A stretch of DNA of 33,749 nt from Desulfobacca acetoxidans (GTDB lineage: Bacteria > Desulfobacterota > Desulfobaccia > Desulfobaccales > 0-14-0-80-60-11). Below the pieces are notes generated by a model. That model did not search any database and was not told the DNA's origin. It saw nothing but the letters and a program-made list of their open reading frames with translations. The stretch spans positions 2,229-35,977 of the forward strand of contig DYLF01000009.1 of assembly GCA_020722205.1 (NCBI GenBank), written 5' to 3'. Positions 9,635 through 16,653 of the stretch are shown piece after piece. How positions within the stretch are numbered: the stretch's first letter is position 1; every line of letters starts with the position of its first letter. The translations under genes were made by a program, and so were the position numbers.

Positions 9635-9916
9635 ATGGGGGGTTGGCCAGCCGGACCGACTTGGCAGGAAAGAGTTGACTTTGGACAAGTATCTGATAAT
9701 AATAACCTTATAAACGCCTTAGCCTTCGATACCCTGGAGTTTGCCAAACGCCTACGGGCGGCGGACTTCACCGAGAAACAGGCGGAGACTTTGGCTTGTG
9801 CAGTGGCGGAAATTGTTGAAAGCCGGTTGCCACCAAAGGAGATATTCCCCTGCCTGAGGAAGACCAAACCGAGAGGGGAAAAAGGCTTGCAAGAGAGCAG
9901 AGGCCGGCAGAACTGA
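9635..9916 (+). CDS. Short DUF1640-like protein
   Basis: The 93-residue frame contains the stretch AFDTLEFAKRLRAADFTEKQ followed by AETLACAVAEI. This closely resembles the N-terminal motif of DUF1640 (CCDC90-like) proteins, which normally go on into a long coiled coil and a C-terminal membrane helix. Here both are missing, and the chain ends in a short basic tail. Neither other frame downstream restores a coiled coil. It may be a shortened homologue or a decaying remnant. ATG 9635 has no Shine-Dalgarno site and the residues before LINALAFDT look unconserved, so the start is doubtful. Confidence 0.45.
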   Translation: MGGWPAGPTWQERVDFGQVSDNNNLINALAFDTLEFAKRLRAADFTEKQAETLACAVAEIVESRLPPKEIFPCLRKTKPRGEKGLQESRGRQN

Positions 9917-10010
9917 GCCAAACCTGATAATATATATCTGCCGACAGCCGCTGATTGGGAGGGGCCGGGCAGGCGCCTCAAATATAGAAGAAGGCGCCTC
10001 ACCCGTTTTC

Positions 10011-10361
10011 TTAACCGTGGTATTCGTGGGTTCCCAGGATCACCGGTATGCCGGGGGCTTTGCCCTGGATGATCTGCGCAAATTCTTCGGGGCTGCTGTA
10101 GGGACAGGCCGGTTTGGCTTTGGCCAGGCAGGAACTGAGGTAAATGGCATCCGGCTTCATGTCCGCCAGCTTCATGGCCATTCCCACGTTAGCGGCCACA
10201 CTGCGGCCGGGACATTGGCATTTGACAAAAGACATGACCTGGACCGGTTCAGTAAAGTTCCCTTCGCCCAAGGTGGCCGCCTTCAGGCAGCGCCACTCCC
10301 CCGGACAGCCGTAACCGCTGTCCATGTAGGCCCCACATCCCACCAACATCACCTTTTTCAT
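10011..10361 (-). CDS. CGGC-domain protein, putative metal binding
   Basis: The 116-residue protein starts MKKVMLVGCGAYMD. It carries Cys-rich motifs in the order expected of the CGGC family: VGCG, GCPGEWRC and VKCQCPGRS, then YLSSCLAKAKPACPY. The family is thought to bind metal through these cysteines, but no reaction is established. The typical CGGC signature is here CQC followed by PGR, so the motif is degenerate. AGGAGG lies just ahead of ATG 10361. It is the last of nine minus-strand genes, 103 bases after the CoA-binding protein. Confidence 0.65.
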   Translation of the reverse strand: MKKVMLVGCGAYMDSGYGCPGEWRCLKAATLGEGNFTEPVQVMSFVKCQCPGRSVAANVGMAMKLADMKPDAIYLSSCLAKAKPACPYSSPEEFAQIIQGKAPGIPVILGTHEYHG

Positions 10362-10464
10362 GATGAAAACCTCCTTTCGTCAGTAGCAATAAACGCTGCA
10401 GTCGCCCTGCCGCAGCCTGAAGTTTTCCAAGCACTACCGGTTTGCAGTGACTCTCCCTTGAGAA

Positions 10465-10905
10465 CTAGTCCGGGAAATAGCGACTGTGTTCGATTTTCAT
10501 ACACTTGTTCATGACCACCGTCAGGCCGGCCTCCCTGGCTTTCCGGGCTGATTGGTTTTCAGCCAGGCCAAGCTGCATCCAGACCACTTTGGCGCCGATG
10601 GCGATGGCTTCCTCGACAATGCCTGGGATAGCCTCAATATTCCGGAAAATGTCCACGACATCCACTGCAACCGGAATATCTTTGAGAGCCGCATAAACCT
10701 TTTCACCGAGAATTTCGTCGGCCTTAGGGCGCACCGGAATGATTTGGTAACCATGCTCTTTCAGGTATTTGGCCACTCGATGACTGTCCCGCTCGGGCTT
10801 GGGTGAGAGGCCCACCACCGCCACGGTCTTACTGTTGGCCAGAATTGCCTTAATTTCCTCATCTTCCGGGTTGAACTCGGGGAATTGACACTCAGCAGTC
10901 GACAT
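10465..10905 (-). CDS. CoA-binding domain protein (YccU type)
   Basis: A 146-residue Rossmann-fold protein of the CoA_binding_2 family. Residues TVAVVGLSPKPERDSHRVAK hold the glycine-rich nucleotide loop. They are followed by YQIIPVRPKADEILGEKVY, VDVVDIFRN and the end motif VVWMQLGLAEN, with a late MNKCMKIEHSRYF characteristic of YccU-like proteins. These small proteins bind CoA in vitro in known cases, but the physiological role is unclear. GGAGGAGAGG precedes ATG 10905. It sits in the metal/sulfur gene block between a zinc ribbon and the CGGC protein. Confidence 0.85.
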   Translation of the reverse strand: MSTAECQFPEFNPEDEEIKAILANSKTVAVVGLSPKPERDSHRVAKYLKEHGYQIIPVRPKADEILGEKVYAALKDIPVAVDVVDIFRNIEAIPGIVEEAIAIGAKVVWMQLGLAENQSARKAREAGLTVVMNKCMKIEHSRYFPD

Positions 10906-10975
10906 GAGCCTCTCCTCCTGTCAAGAAATGCTTTATCTGTCAGAGTGATCGAGGGTGGTTAGAGACGGGCGGGGA

Positions 10976-11194
10976 TCATCTCTCCCGGGTCATCACGGCC
11001 CCACATTGCGGGCATTTCACTTCAAAACAGGGAACGCCCTGCTGGTGGGGCTCCTTGTGACCACAGGCCGGACAGATGCAAAATCCGCCCGGACCCATGC
11101 GAAACCCGCCCCCACGTCCACCGCCCCGGCCCATACCACCGCCTCTGCCAGCGCCACCACCGCCGCCCATGCCACGTCCTTTGACTTGCAACAT
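10976..11194 (-). CDS. Gly/Arg-rich protein with C-terminal zinc ribbon
   Basis: The 72-residue product has two parts. Residues 5-37 are almost all Gly, Arg and Met in RGGG-like repeats, a flexible, probably nucleic-acid- or protein-sticking tail. Residues 38-70 hold a zinc ribbon with CICPAC, a middle CF and CPQC. Small Gly-rich, Cys-containing proteins often accompany NifX-domain genes in anaerobes, which fits the CDF-NifX gene just upstream (91 bases). GGAGG lies ahead of ATG 11194. I cannot name a precise family. Confidence 0.7.
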   Translation of the reverse strand: MLQVKGRGMGGGGGAGRGGGMGRGGGRGGGFRMGPGGFCICPACGHKEPHQQGVPCFEVKCPQCGAVMTRER

Positions 11195-11285
11195 TAAAAT
11201 CCTCCTCTCCGACCGCCGTGGGTCTGGAAACTTAGTAGGTTCTGCACCAATAATTGATTAAGTCCGTGAAGTGTGCCATTCAGTT

Positions 11286-12524
11286 TTAAGCTGCACCAAC
11301 CGAAGACCGGTCGTTCTTTTCTGCTGGGGTGACTGATGCTGATGGTGTCAGCAATTCCTGTTTGATAAGGTCCAGGTCCCTTACAGTGGTGGTTTCCAGC
11401 ACCACGCCGGCATCGGCCAAGACGTAAAAGGGGCCCTTATGTTCAAGGCTCTTGGCTGCCAACACTTCATCCACCCCCTGGCTGATGAGCCACTCGCTGA
11501 CCTTGATCCCCTTACCGGAGGGCACTAGACGATGGGGATTCTCCAAGAGCCTTTCTTCCGTCAGTTGGTTGTCCTGGCTTCTCAAGGTAAGCAGAAGAAA
11601 ATAGGGTGCCTCCCCAAAGTGTTCCGACAGGTGCTGCCGGTCTTCCGACAGCGGCAGAGCAATGACCGTGGACATCTTTTGGGTGGGCTCATAATGGATG
11701 ACTAAGCGATCAACGTTGGAAACCCGGGACTTGATACGGTTCTCCATCTGATTAATAACAAAATGGGCCCTATCCAGTTCCTTCACCTTAAGGGAGAGGT
11801 CGGCTTCGATAAACTTATAGCGACCGGAGTTTCTCCCGCGCAGGGCATTGATTTTGCTGACTTGTGGAGTTTCCAGGATGATTTCTCTGACAATGTCCAG
11901 GGTGGCGAAATCCAGGGAGGCATCCAAGAGCACCCGGATGGCATCTACCGCAATTTTTAGGCCCACCCAGGCTACCAGCACCACGATGACCAGCGCCGCA
12001 GCCTTATCCAGGGGAAATTTGACCTGTAAATAGGCGCCGGCCAAGCCCATCAGGATAATACAGGAGGAAAACAGATCCGTGCTCAGGTGATGGGCGTCAG
12101 CCTCCAAGCTGGGGGAGTTGAGTAACTTGGCCTTTTTCAGTTCGTAGCGGCAAAAGGCTAAGAGGATCAAGGAAAGGGCGATCACTCCGGCAATGGCATA
12201 AGGCAGGCGTTCGGCCCTGACCCGCTCGCCGGCCCACAAGACACTTTGCGCGATTTCGTAACCTGCCAAGAAAATAATGACCGCAGTAACCAAAGCGGCC
12301 AGATTTTCTACTTTATAAAGACCATAGGGAAACATTTTCGATTTGCGGCGCGACAGCCGGATGCCGGCCCAAATTGAGGCGGAGGAGACCACATCTGCGG
12401 CCGAGTGCACAGCGTCGGCCAGAAGCGCCAGACTGCCAGAAAACATCCCCAGAAGATACTTCAGCCCGGCCACCAACAGGTTGACCAGCACCGAAGCTAA
12501 GGCCAATCGTTCTCCTGAATCCAT
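11286..12524 (-). CDS. CDF metal transporter fused to a NifX-type domain
   Basis: A 412-residue inner-membrane protein. The first 200 residues are a cation diffusion facilitator with six helices and metal-site residues Asp37, His40 and Asp44 in LADAVHSAAD (helix 2) and His146-X3-Asp150 in HHLSTD (helix 5). Residues 200-280 form the cytosolic CDF dimerisation domain. Residues 285-395 look like a dinitrogenase iron-molybdenum cofactor (NifX/NifB-C) domain: VIALPLSEDRQHLSEHFGEA, then PYFLLLTL and VDEVLAAKSLEHKG. CDF proteins export divalent metals (Zn, Fe, Mn) against protons. The added domain suggests metal-cluster sensing or hand-off in the cytosol. No good Shine-Dalgarno site is seen at ATG 12524. 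Confidence 0.88.
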   Translation of the reverse strand: MDSGERLALASVLVNLLVAGLKYLLGMFSGSLALLADAVHSAADVVSSASIWAGIRLSRRKSKMFPYGLYKVENLAALVTAVIIFLAGYEIAQSVLWAGERVRAERLPYAIAGVIALSLILLAFCRYELKKAKLLNSPSLEADAHHLSTDLFSSCIILMGLAGAYLQVKFPLDKAAALVIVVLVAWVGLKIAVDAIRVLLDASLDFATLDIVREIILETPQVSKINALRGRNSGRYKFIEADLSLKVKELDRAHFVINQMENRIKSRVSNVDRLVIHYEPTQKMSTVIALPLSEDRQHLSEHFGEAPYFLLLTLRSQDNQLTEERLLENPHRLVPSGKGIKVSEWLISQGVDEVLAAKSLEHKGPFYVLADAGVVLETTTVRDLDLIKQELLTPSASVTPAEKNDRSSVGAA

Positions 12525-12642
12525 CTTACCTCTAAGATAAGGCTTGCATAATCATTTCGCCATGTGTACCGAGGCGTTTAGTTAACGAAAATTCCCTCGG
12601 CTGATGGTGGCCTAATCTCCAAAGCCTTATTGCCAGCATCAT

Positions 12643-13782
12643 TCAGGCCCCCAAGCTCTTCAAGCACCCATGACAGGCCGGCGGCCAGCGGCCAGAGCTG
12701 GCCGAAAACGGGTGGAGTTTTTTAATTTCTTTTGCTGCCCGGCTGTCAGGGATTGCCGATGGCAGGAGGCCAAAGATTGCGGCGGGAGTTTTGAAATAAT
12801 CAATGAAGTTGAGATAAGCCGATTTCTGCAGCAGGCTTTCCAGACTATTTTCTGCCACCTGGCCATAGAAATAGTTGCCGGCCAAATAAGATTCCTTGAA
12901 AAAGCGGCGCGTAAAAGGCCCGTCCACCGGCAATCCCAAGTAAACGCAGGGAGCCACTTCCCCCGAGGCGGTCACAAAGACCTGGCGGAGCGGATTGGCA
13001 TCGCACACTCTCAGGTCGAACTTCAGAGAGAGACTGAAATCTCGGAATGGCAGATGCAACCTTTGGGCTTCTGCCGCCGCTTCCTGCGAAATGGCTTCTA
13101 ATTCAGGGTCTGGTGGGCTCAGAGAAAGCAGGCTCAAAGAATCCATCTCCGGGAGGGGGATGAAATCCAAGTTGGGGGCGTTCACCCGGTCAACTCCGAG
13201 GGAGGCGGCAAGTCGCAAAAACTCCGGCAACTCTTTTAGGTTTGGCCGCATTTTCAGAAACAGCAACACCACCTCTGGCCTTTGTTGCCCCAGGGTGCGC
13301 TTGGCGGAGCAAAGGGTGGCGATATTGTCAATAACCCTTTGAAAGTCGCTGCCGGGACGCAATTTTTCATAGGTGTCGGCCCGGGTTGCATCCAGGGAGA
13401 TAGCCACCATATCAAGATGCTCCAGCACCCGCTTCCGCACCTCGGCGTTTAATCCTAACCCATTGGTGGTCAAGCTAACCTTCACTCCCTGAGCCCGCAA
13501 GGCCCGGGCCATATCCCAGAGCCGGGGGTGAAGAAGGGGCTCGCCCCAACCGCTGAGGTGGGCCTGGGAGAACAACGGTCGGGAGCTCAACAAGGCCTCA
13601 AAGGTCTGCCAGGACAGATCGCGAGATTGCCAGCTGGCGGGCCAAGCCGTACGGGGGCACATTACACAACCCGGCAATTGGCAGCGGGTGGTCACCTCCA
13701 CTTGCAGATAATCCCAGCGCGGTGGTTCCATCCCCCAAACCTTTTGGAAATATTCCAAAAGGGATTTTATCCGCATTAACAT
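12643..13782 (-). CDS. Radical SAM protein with SPASM-like C-terminal cysteines
   Basis: A 379-residue enzyme predicted to cleave S-adenosylmethionine at a [4Fe-4S] cluster. The cluster motif is Cys34-X4-Cys39-X2-Cys42 in TTRCQLPGCVMCPR, one residue longer than the usual CX3CX2C. The radical SAM barrel continues with LSGWGEPLLHPRL, SLTTNGLGL and MVAISLDATRADTYEKLRPG. The C-terminal part has VCDANPLRQVFVTASGEVAPC and a final PACHGC, consistent with a reduced SPASM or twitch auxiliary-cluster domain. Such enzymes modify peptides, cofactors or sugars; the substrate here is unknown. The start at ATG 13782 lacks a clear ribosome site. Confidence 0.85.
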   Translation of the reverse strand: MLMRIKSLLEYFQKVWGMEPPRWDYLQVEVTTRCQLPGCVMCPRTAWPASWQSRDLSWQTFEALLSSRPLFSQAHLSGWGEPLLHPRLWDMARALRAQGVKVSLTTNGLGLNAEVRKRVLEHLDMVAISLDATRADTYEKLRPGSDFQRVIDNIATLCSAKRTLGQQRPEVVLLFLKMRPNLKELPEFLRLAASLGVDRVNAPNLDFIPLPEMDSLSLLSLSPPDPELEAISQEAAAEAQRLHLPFRDFSLSLKFDLRVCDANPLRQVFVTASGEVAPCVYLGLPVDGPFTRRFFKESYLAGNYFYGQVAENSLESLLQKSAYLNFIDYFKTPAAIFGLLPSAIPDSRAAKEIKKLHPFSASSGRWPPACHGCLKSLGA

Positions 13783-13904
13783 GACAGAATTGTCGGCAAA
13801 AACCGTTTAGGTGGTTGAAATATGGTTTTTTTATCTTTTATTGAATCCCTCTCCCGGCCCCCGGAGAACTTTTTGTATTAAAGGGTTTTGTCCGGCCAGT
13901 GAAC

Positions 13905-14252
13905 CTAAAAAGTCAGTATGGTGAAGCCGGCTTGCAGGTAGCGCCCCAAGCTGGGGTGCCCGCTCATGTCATCCAACAGGGCAAGGTTTTGGGCTTGCGC
14001 TTCAGCCAGTGCCCCGGTCTTTGTGGCGCAGGCCCGGCACACCCCCTCAAGCAGGCCGGCTTCCTTGGCTTGGCGGTAAAGAGAATGGAAGGCATTATCC
14101 GGCCGGTTCAGATCCTGGAGCAGCTTGGTGGCCAGGCCCTCAATTATGATTCTGACTTCCGCCCCCCGCCGCTTCAGGTCCAAGGCATTGAGAAGGACAT
14201 GGACAAAGCACATGGGCTCACCTTGAAAAGCCACCAGGGCAACTTTGAGCAT
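13905..14252 (-). CDS. DsrE-family protein
   Basis: A 115-residue cytosolic protein of the DsrE/YchN fold. It begins MLKVALVAFQGEPMCFVHVL, followed by a helix-rich middle and the conserved-looking GVCRACATKTGALAEAQAQN, ending MSGHPSLGRYLQAGFTILTF. DsrE-type proteins act as sulfur-carrier subunits or in sulfur-related regulation, and the Cys-X2-Cys pair in GVCRACA could carry sulfur or bind metal. AAAGGAGG precedes ATG 14252. It lies 38 bases after the MBL gene in the same direction, so the two are probably cotranscribed. Confidence 0.8.
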   Translation of the reverse strand: MLKVALVAFQGEPMCFVHVLLNALDLKRRGAEVRIIIEGLATKLLQDLNRPDNAFHSLYRQAKEAGLLEGVCRACATKTGALAEAQAQNLALLDDMSGHPSLGRYLQAGFTILTF

Positions 14253-14290
14253 ATGTATTACTCCTCCTTTAAAAAATAGAGTTTTTTAAG

Positions 14291-14950
14291 CTACTCAAAC
14301 TCCAGAATACGGCCGACTCCTCCCGACACCGCAATGTCAGGGAAAAGTCGCAACATCTCAGACCTAGATTGAGAGCAATGGCACGGACAGACTAACCTTA
14401 AACCAGCCAAGAGGTCAAAATTCTTGCAAGCGTGAAAGCCCCCCACCAAGGCGGAAACCTTCCCGAAAGTAGAGGCGGTCTCCACGATAGCTGCTAATCC
14501 GGGATGGGCGCAGCCGCAGATGACAACCAGGCCTCTGGAAGTCTTGACCACCAGTGATTGCTCCACCCCCTGCAGAACCCCGGTGGAAAATCGGTTTTCA
14601 GACAGTGAGCAGGGGCCCTGTATCCGGATCACCTGCCGGGCGTCGCCCACCACAGGGCAGTCACCGGGGAGGTAAACGGTGGCCTCTGGGTTGACCTGGA
14701 GAAATTTGCGTATTCCCCCCAGATGATCCCAGTGCTCATGCGAAATAAAAACCTCCGGGATGGTGGTGGGGTCCAGATGGAGCCTCTTTAGATTGCGCAT
14801 CAACAGCTCGCCGTCTCCCCCAGTGTCAAACAGCAGTCGCCGGCCCTCCATTTCCACCAGGCAGGAAAACCCCCATTCAGATTCGAATCCGGGCCTGGCG
14901 ACTTCGTTATCATAGACAATAACAAGTTTCAGTTTCTTCCCGCAGGTCAA
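14291..14950 (-). CDS. Metallo-beta-lactamase-fold hydrolase (COG1237-like)
   Basis: A 219-residue soluble protein with the MBL metal motif SHEHWDHLGG (HXHXDH) and later metal ligands in CGCAHPGL and GGFHACKNFD. The overall pattern, starting LVIVYDNEVARPGFESEWGF followed by SCLVE, resembles COG1237. That family includes the beta-ribofuranosylaminobenzene phosphate synthase-like proteins of methanopterin metabolism and many uncharacterised bacterial relatives. The late CPCHC segment adds cysteines near the active site. Start TTG 14950 follows GGGGAGG. It is the third gene of the minus-strand block. Confidence 0.82.
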   Translation of the reverse strand: MTCGKKLKLVIVYDNEVARPGFESEWGFSCLVEMEGRRLLFDTGGDGELLMRNLKRLHLDPTTIPEVFISHEHWDHLGGIRKFLQVNPEATVYLPGDCPVVGDARQVIRIQGPCSLSENRFSTGVLQGVEQSLVVKTSRGLVVICGCAHPGLAAIVETASTFGKVSALVGGFHACKNFDLLAGLRLVCPCHCSQSRSEMLRLFPDIAVSGGVGRILEFE

Positions 14951-15189
14951 TTTCCTTTTCCTCCCCGGCCGACGCCATATTTACCGCCACAGGAAATCTT
15001 GGGCATCATTAATAAGACCCTATCCCGGCGAGCAAAGCAAGGACATAAAAAGTGCAGAAGTCTTTCTAGGAACAAAATGAACCCCATTAATATGTTATTA
15101 GGTGCAAAATGTTCCGGATAGCTTTTTCTCTTCGGGGAAACTTGTTTACCCAGGGAAAAGCTGAAGAGGTGCCGAGCCTGGTCCCCGGC

Positions 15190-16143
15190 TTAATGGGGAC
15201 GACTCTTTCTTTCATAAAAAACCGCCCCCTTTAGCCGGACGGCCGAAATTTCGCCTTGCTCGCTCAAAGCCTGCAGTCGTTTTATGGCCTCCCCCACATG
15301 CATACCGAGACCGGCGGCCACCCCGTGAAGGCTGGACGGACGACGGCTGAGCAAGGCCAGGATTTCCGCGTCGGTTGGGGCGCCGTTGGTCGGGGAGGAC
15401 AATGCCAGTGGTTCTTCTTGGGTGATCACTTCCACTTTGAGGTCAAACATCTGGGCAAAGACCCTCATCTGCTCTTCAGGGACCGGGGAGGCGAATTCTT
15501 CGGCAGTTGGACGGGACACCGTATTCAGTTGCACTCGTCCCGGTTTAATACTCTTGGCCAGCGCGGCGATTTTCTCCACTTCCGACTTTATACCGGTTAT
15601 TCCTGTCAGGAGAAACACTTCCAGCCACACCGCGCCGGGAAAATCTCGGGTGAAGGCAGCCAGACCGTTGACCATTCGGTCAAAGGTAATGTTGCGATGG
15701 GGACGATTGACATAACGGAACAAATGTTCGTCTCCGGCGTCTAAAGAGGGGATGACCAAGTCGGCGGCCATTAAGGCCTCTTGCACCTCAGGTTGCCACA
15801 GGAGCGAACCATTGGTGAGCACTGCTACGGGGATCCGGGTTAAGCTCTTGATCTTACTGATCAGCTCACCGATCCGGTTATTCAGCGTGGGTTCTCCAGA
15901 GCCCGCCAAGGTGAGGTAATCCGGAGACGGCGAGGCGGCCAGTTTCTGTTCCAATTCTCTGAGGATGTCGACCACCGGAAAATATTCTTGCCTTTGGACG
16001 GTCTTGCGCGTCGTCCGCCCCAACTGGCAGTAAATGCAATCATAGGTGCAGACCTTAAAGGGCACCAGGTCTATTCCCAGGGAGCGTCCCAAACGCCGGG
16101 AGTTTACCGGACCATAAAGGTAGCGAAATCCAGTTGCCTTCAC
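15190..16143 (-). CDS. Radical SAM protein, COG0731-like
   Basis: A 317-residue radical SAM enzyme. Its N terminus GPVNSRRLGRSLGIDLVP and cluster motif Cys32-X3-Cys36-X2-Cys39 (CTYDCIYC) match the COG0731 group, the group that includes wyosine-forming Fe-S enzymes and many uncharacterised bacterial proteins. LAGSGEPTL, VLTNGSLLW and DAGDEHLFRYVNRPH follow. The last 60 residues look like a winged-helix domain (ILALLSRRPSSLHGVAAGLG). I chose GTG 16143 because it overlaps the FmdB stop as TAGTG and has GGGGAGG five bases ahead; an in-frame ATG at 16158 lies inside the FmdB gene with no ribosome site. Bacterial substrate unknown. Confidence 0.85.
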   Translation of the reverse strand: MKATGFRYLYGPVNSRRLGRSLGIDLVPFKVCTYDCIYCQLGRTTRKTVQRQEYFPVVDILRELEQKLAASPSPDYLTLAGSGEPTLNNRIGELISKIKSLTRIPVAVLTNGSLLWQPEVQEALMAADLVIPSLDAGDEHLFRYVNRPHRNITFDRMVNGLAAFTRDFPGAVWLEVFLLTGITGIKSEVEKIAALAKSIKPGRVQLNTVSRPTAEEFASPVPEEQMRVFAQMFDLKVEVITQEEPLALSSPTNGAPTDAEILALLSRRPSSLHGVAAGLGMHVGEAIKRLQALSEQGEISAVRLKGAVFYERKSRPH

Positions 16144-16406
16144 TAAGCCTCCCCACATGGCGGCCGTTCGCAGCGGCTCTCCCGACCACAGCAGGTGCCG
16201 CCCCCCTGATCCAGAGAACAGGCCTGGTCCCGCTTTCTTGCCCGCCCAGGGCTTCCGCCCTTGAGGATGAAGCCTGTCCCCCCGCTGACCAGGCGTCGCA
16301 ACTCACCGCCACATTCAGGACACTCGCCCAGGGACGGCTCCATTATGCCTTGTTGCACTTCAAACTGGCGGCCGCATTGCTGACATTCGTATTCATAGGT
16401 CGGCAT
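16143..16406 (-). CDS. FmdB-family zinc ribbon protein
   Basis: An 87-residue protein starting MPTYEYECQQCGRQFEV, the standard FmdB-type zinc ribbon opening. Two CX2C knuckles, CQQC and CPEC, bind the metal. They are followed by the usual short core (LRRLVSGGTGFILKGG) and a Cys-rich tail containing CSL, TCCG and CERPPC. Members are described as putative regulators, named after a formylmethanofuran dehydrogenase locus, but evidence is thin. It is the first gene of the minus-strand block. Its TAG stop overlaps the GTG start of the radical SAM gene. A sigma-54 promoter match lies 70-85 bases upstream. Confidence 0.85.
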   Translation of the reverse strand: MPTYEYECQQCGRQFEVQQGIMEPSLGECPECGGELRRLVSGGTGFILKGGSPGRARKRDQACSLDQGGGTCCGRESRCERPPCGEA

Positions 16407-16475
16407 AAGGAATCCTTTCCTGCTTGGTTTTAACCTTTTATTTTATGAGAGAAACAAATTCATTTATATTAAAAA

Positions 16476-16491
16476 TGCAGATAGCGTGCCA
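16476..16491 (-). promoter_or_regulatory. Sigma-54 (RpoN) promoter candidate for the fmdB-led block
   Basis: Read on the minus strand the sequence is TGGCACGCTATCTGCA, preceded by C. It fits the RpoN consensus YTGGCACG-N4-TTGCW with the GG (-24) and GC (-12) pairs at exact spacing; the first T of TTGC is C here. Transcription would start about 60 bases ahead of the FmdB start codon. Dependence on RpoN is inference. Confidence 0.6.
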
Positions 16492-16501
16492 GCTCTTTTA
16501 T

Positions 16502-16532
16502 TGCACCAAAGATTATAGTTGACCCTGGTGCA
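16502..16532. promoter_or_regulatory. Inverted repeat TGCACCA-N17-TGGTGCA
   Basis: Perfect 7-base arms at 16502-16508 and 16526-16532 lie just upstream of the -24 element of the sigma-54 candidate, in the divergent gap between fmdB and the M15-like gene. It could be a regulator-binding dyad. The distance is shorter than the usual 100 or so bases for an enhancer site. Confidence 0.4.
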
Positions 16533-16653
16533 GGTTTAATAAGGGGAAGCTGCTCAGTCGTTATTAATTCCTTGAAATTACTCTTAATTCTTAACTCTGA
16601 AGATAGAGAAGAATGGATTGCATCGTTTAGTGTCCTCGCATAAAATAGGTGAC

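Noticed and set aside
12569-12600. CCGAGG/CCTCGG stem upstream of the CDF gene as a terminator
   Set aside because: The stem has only six pairs with a 20-base loop and no T-run on the minus strand.
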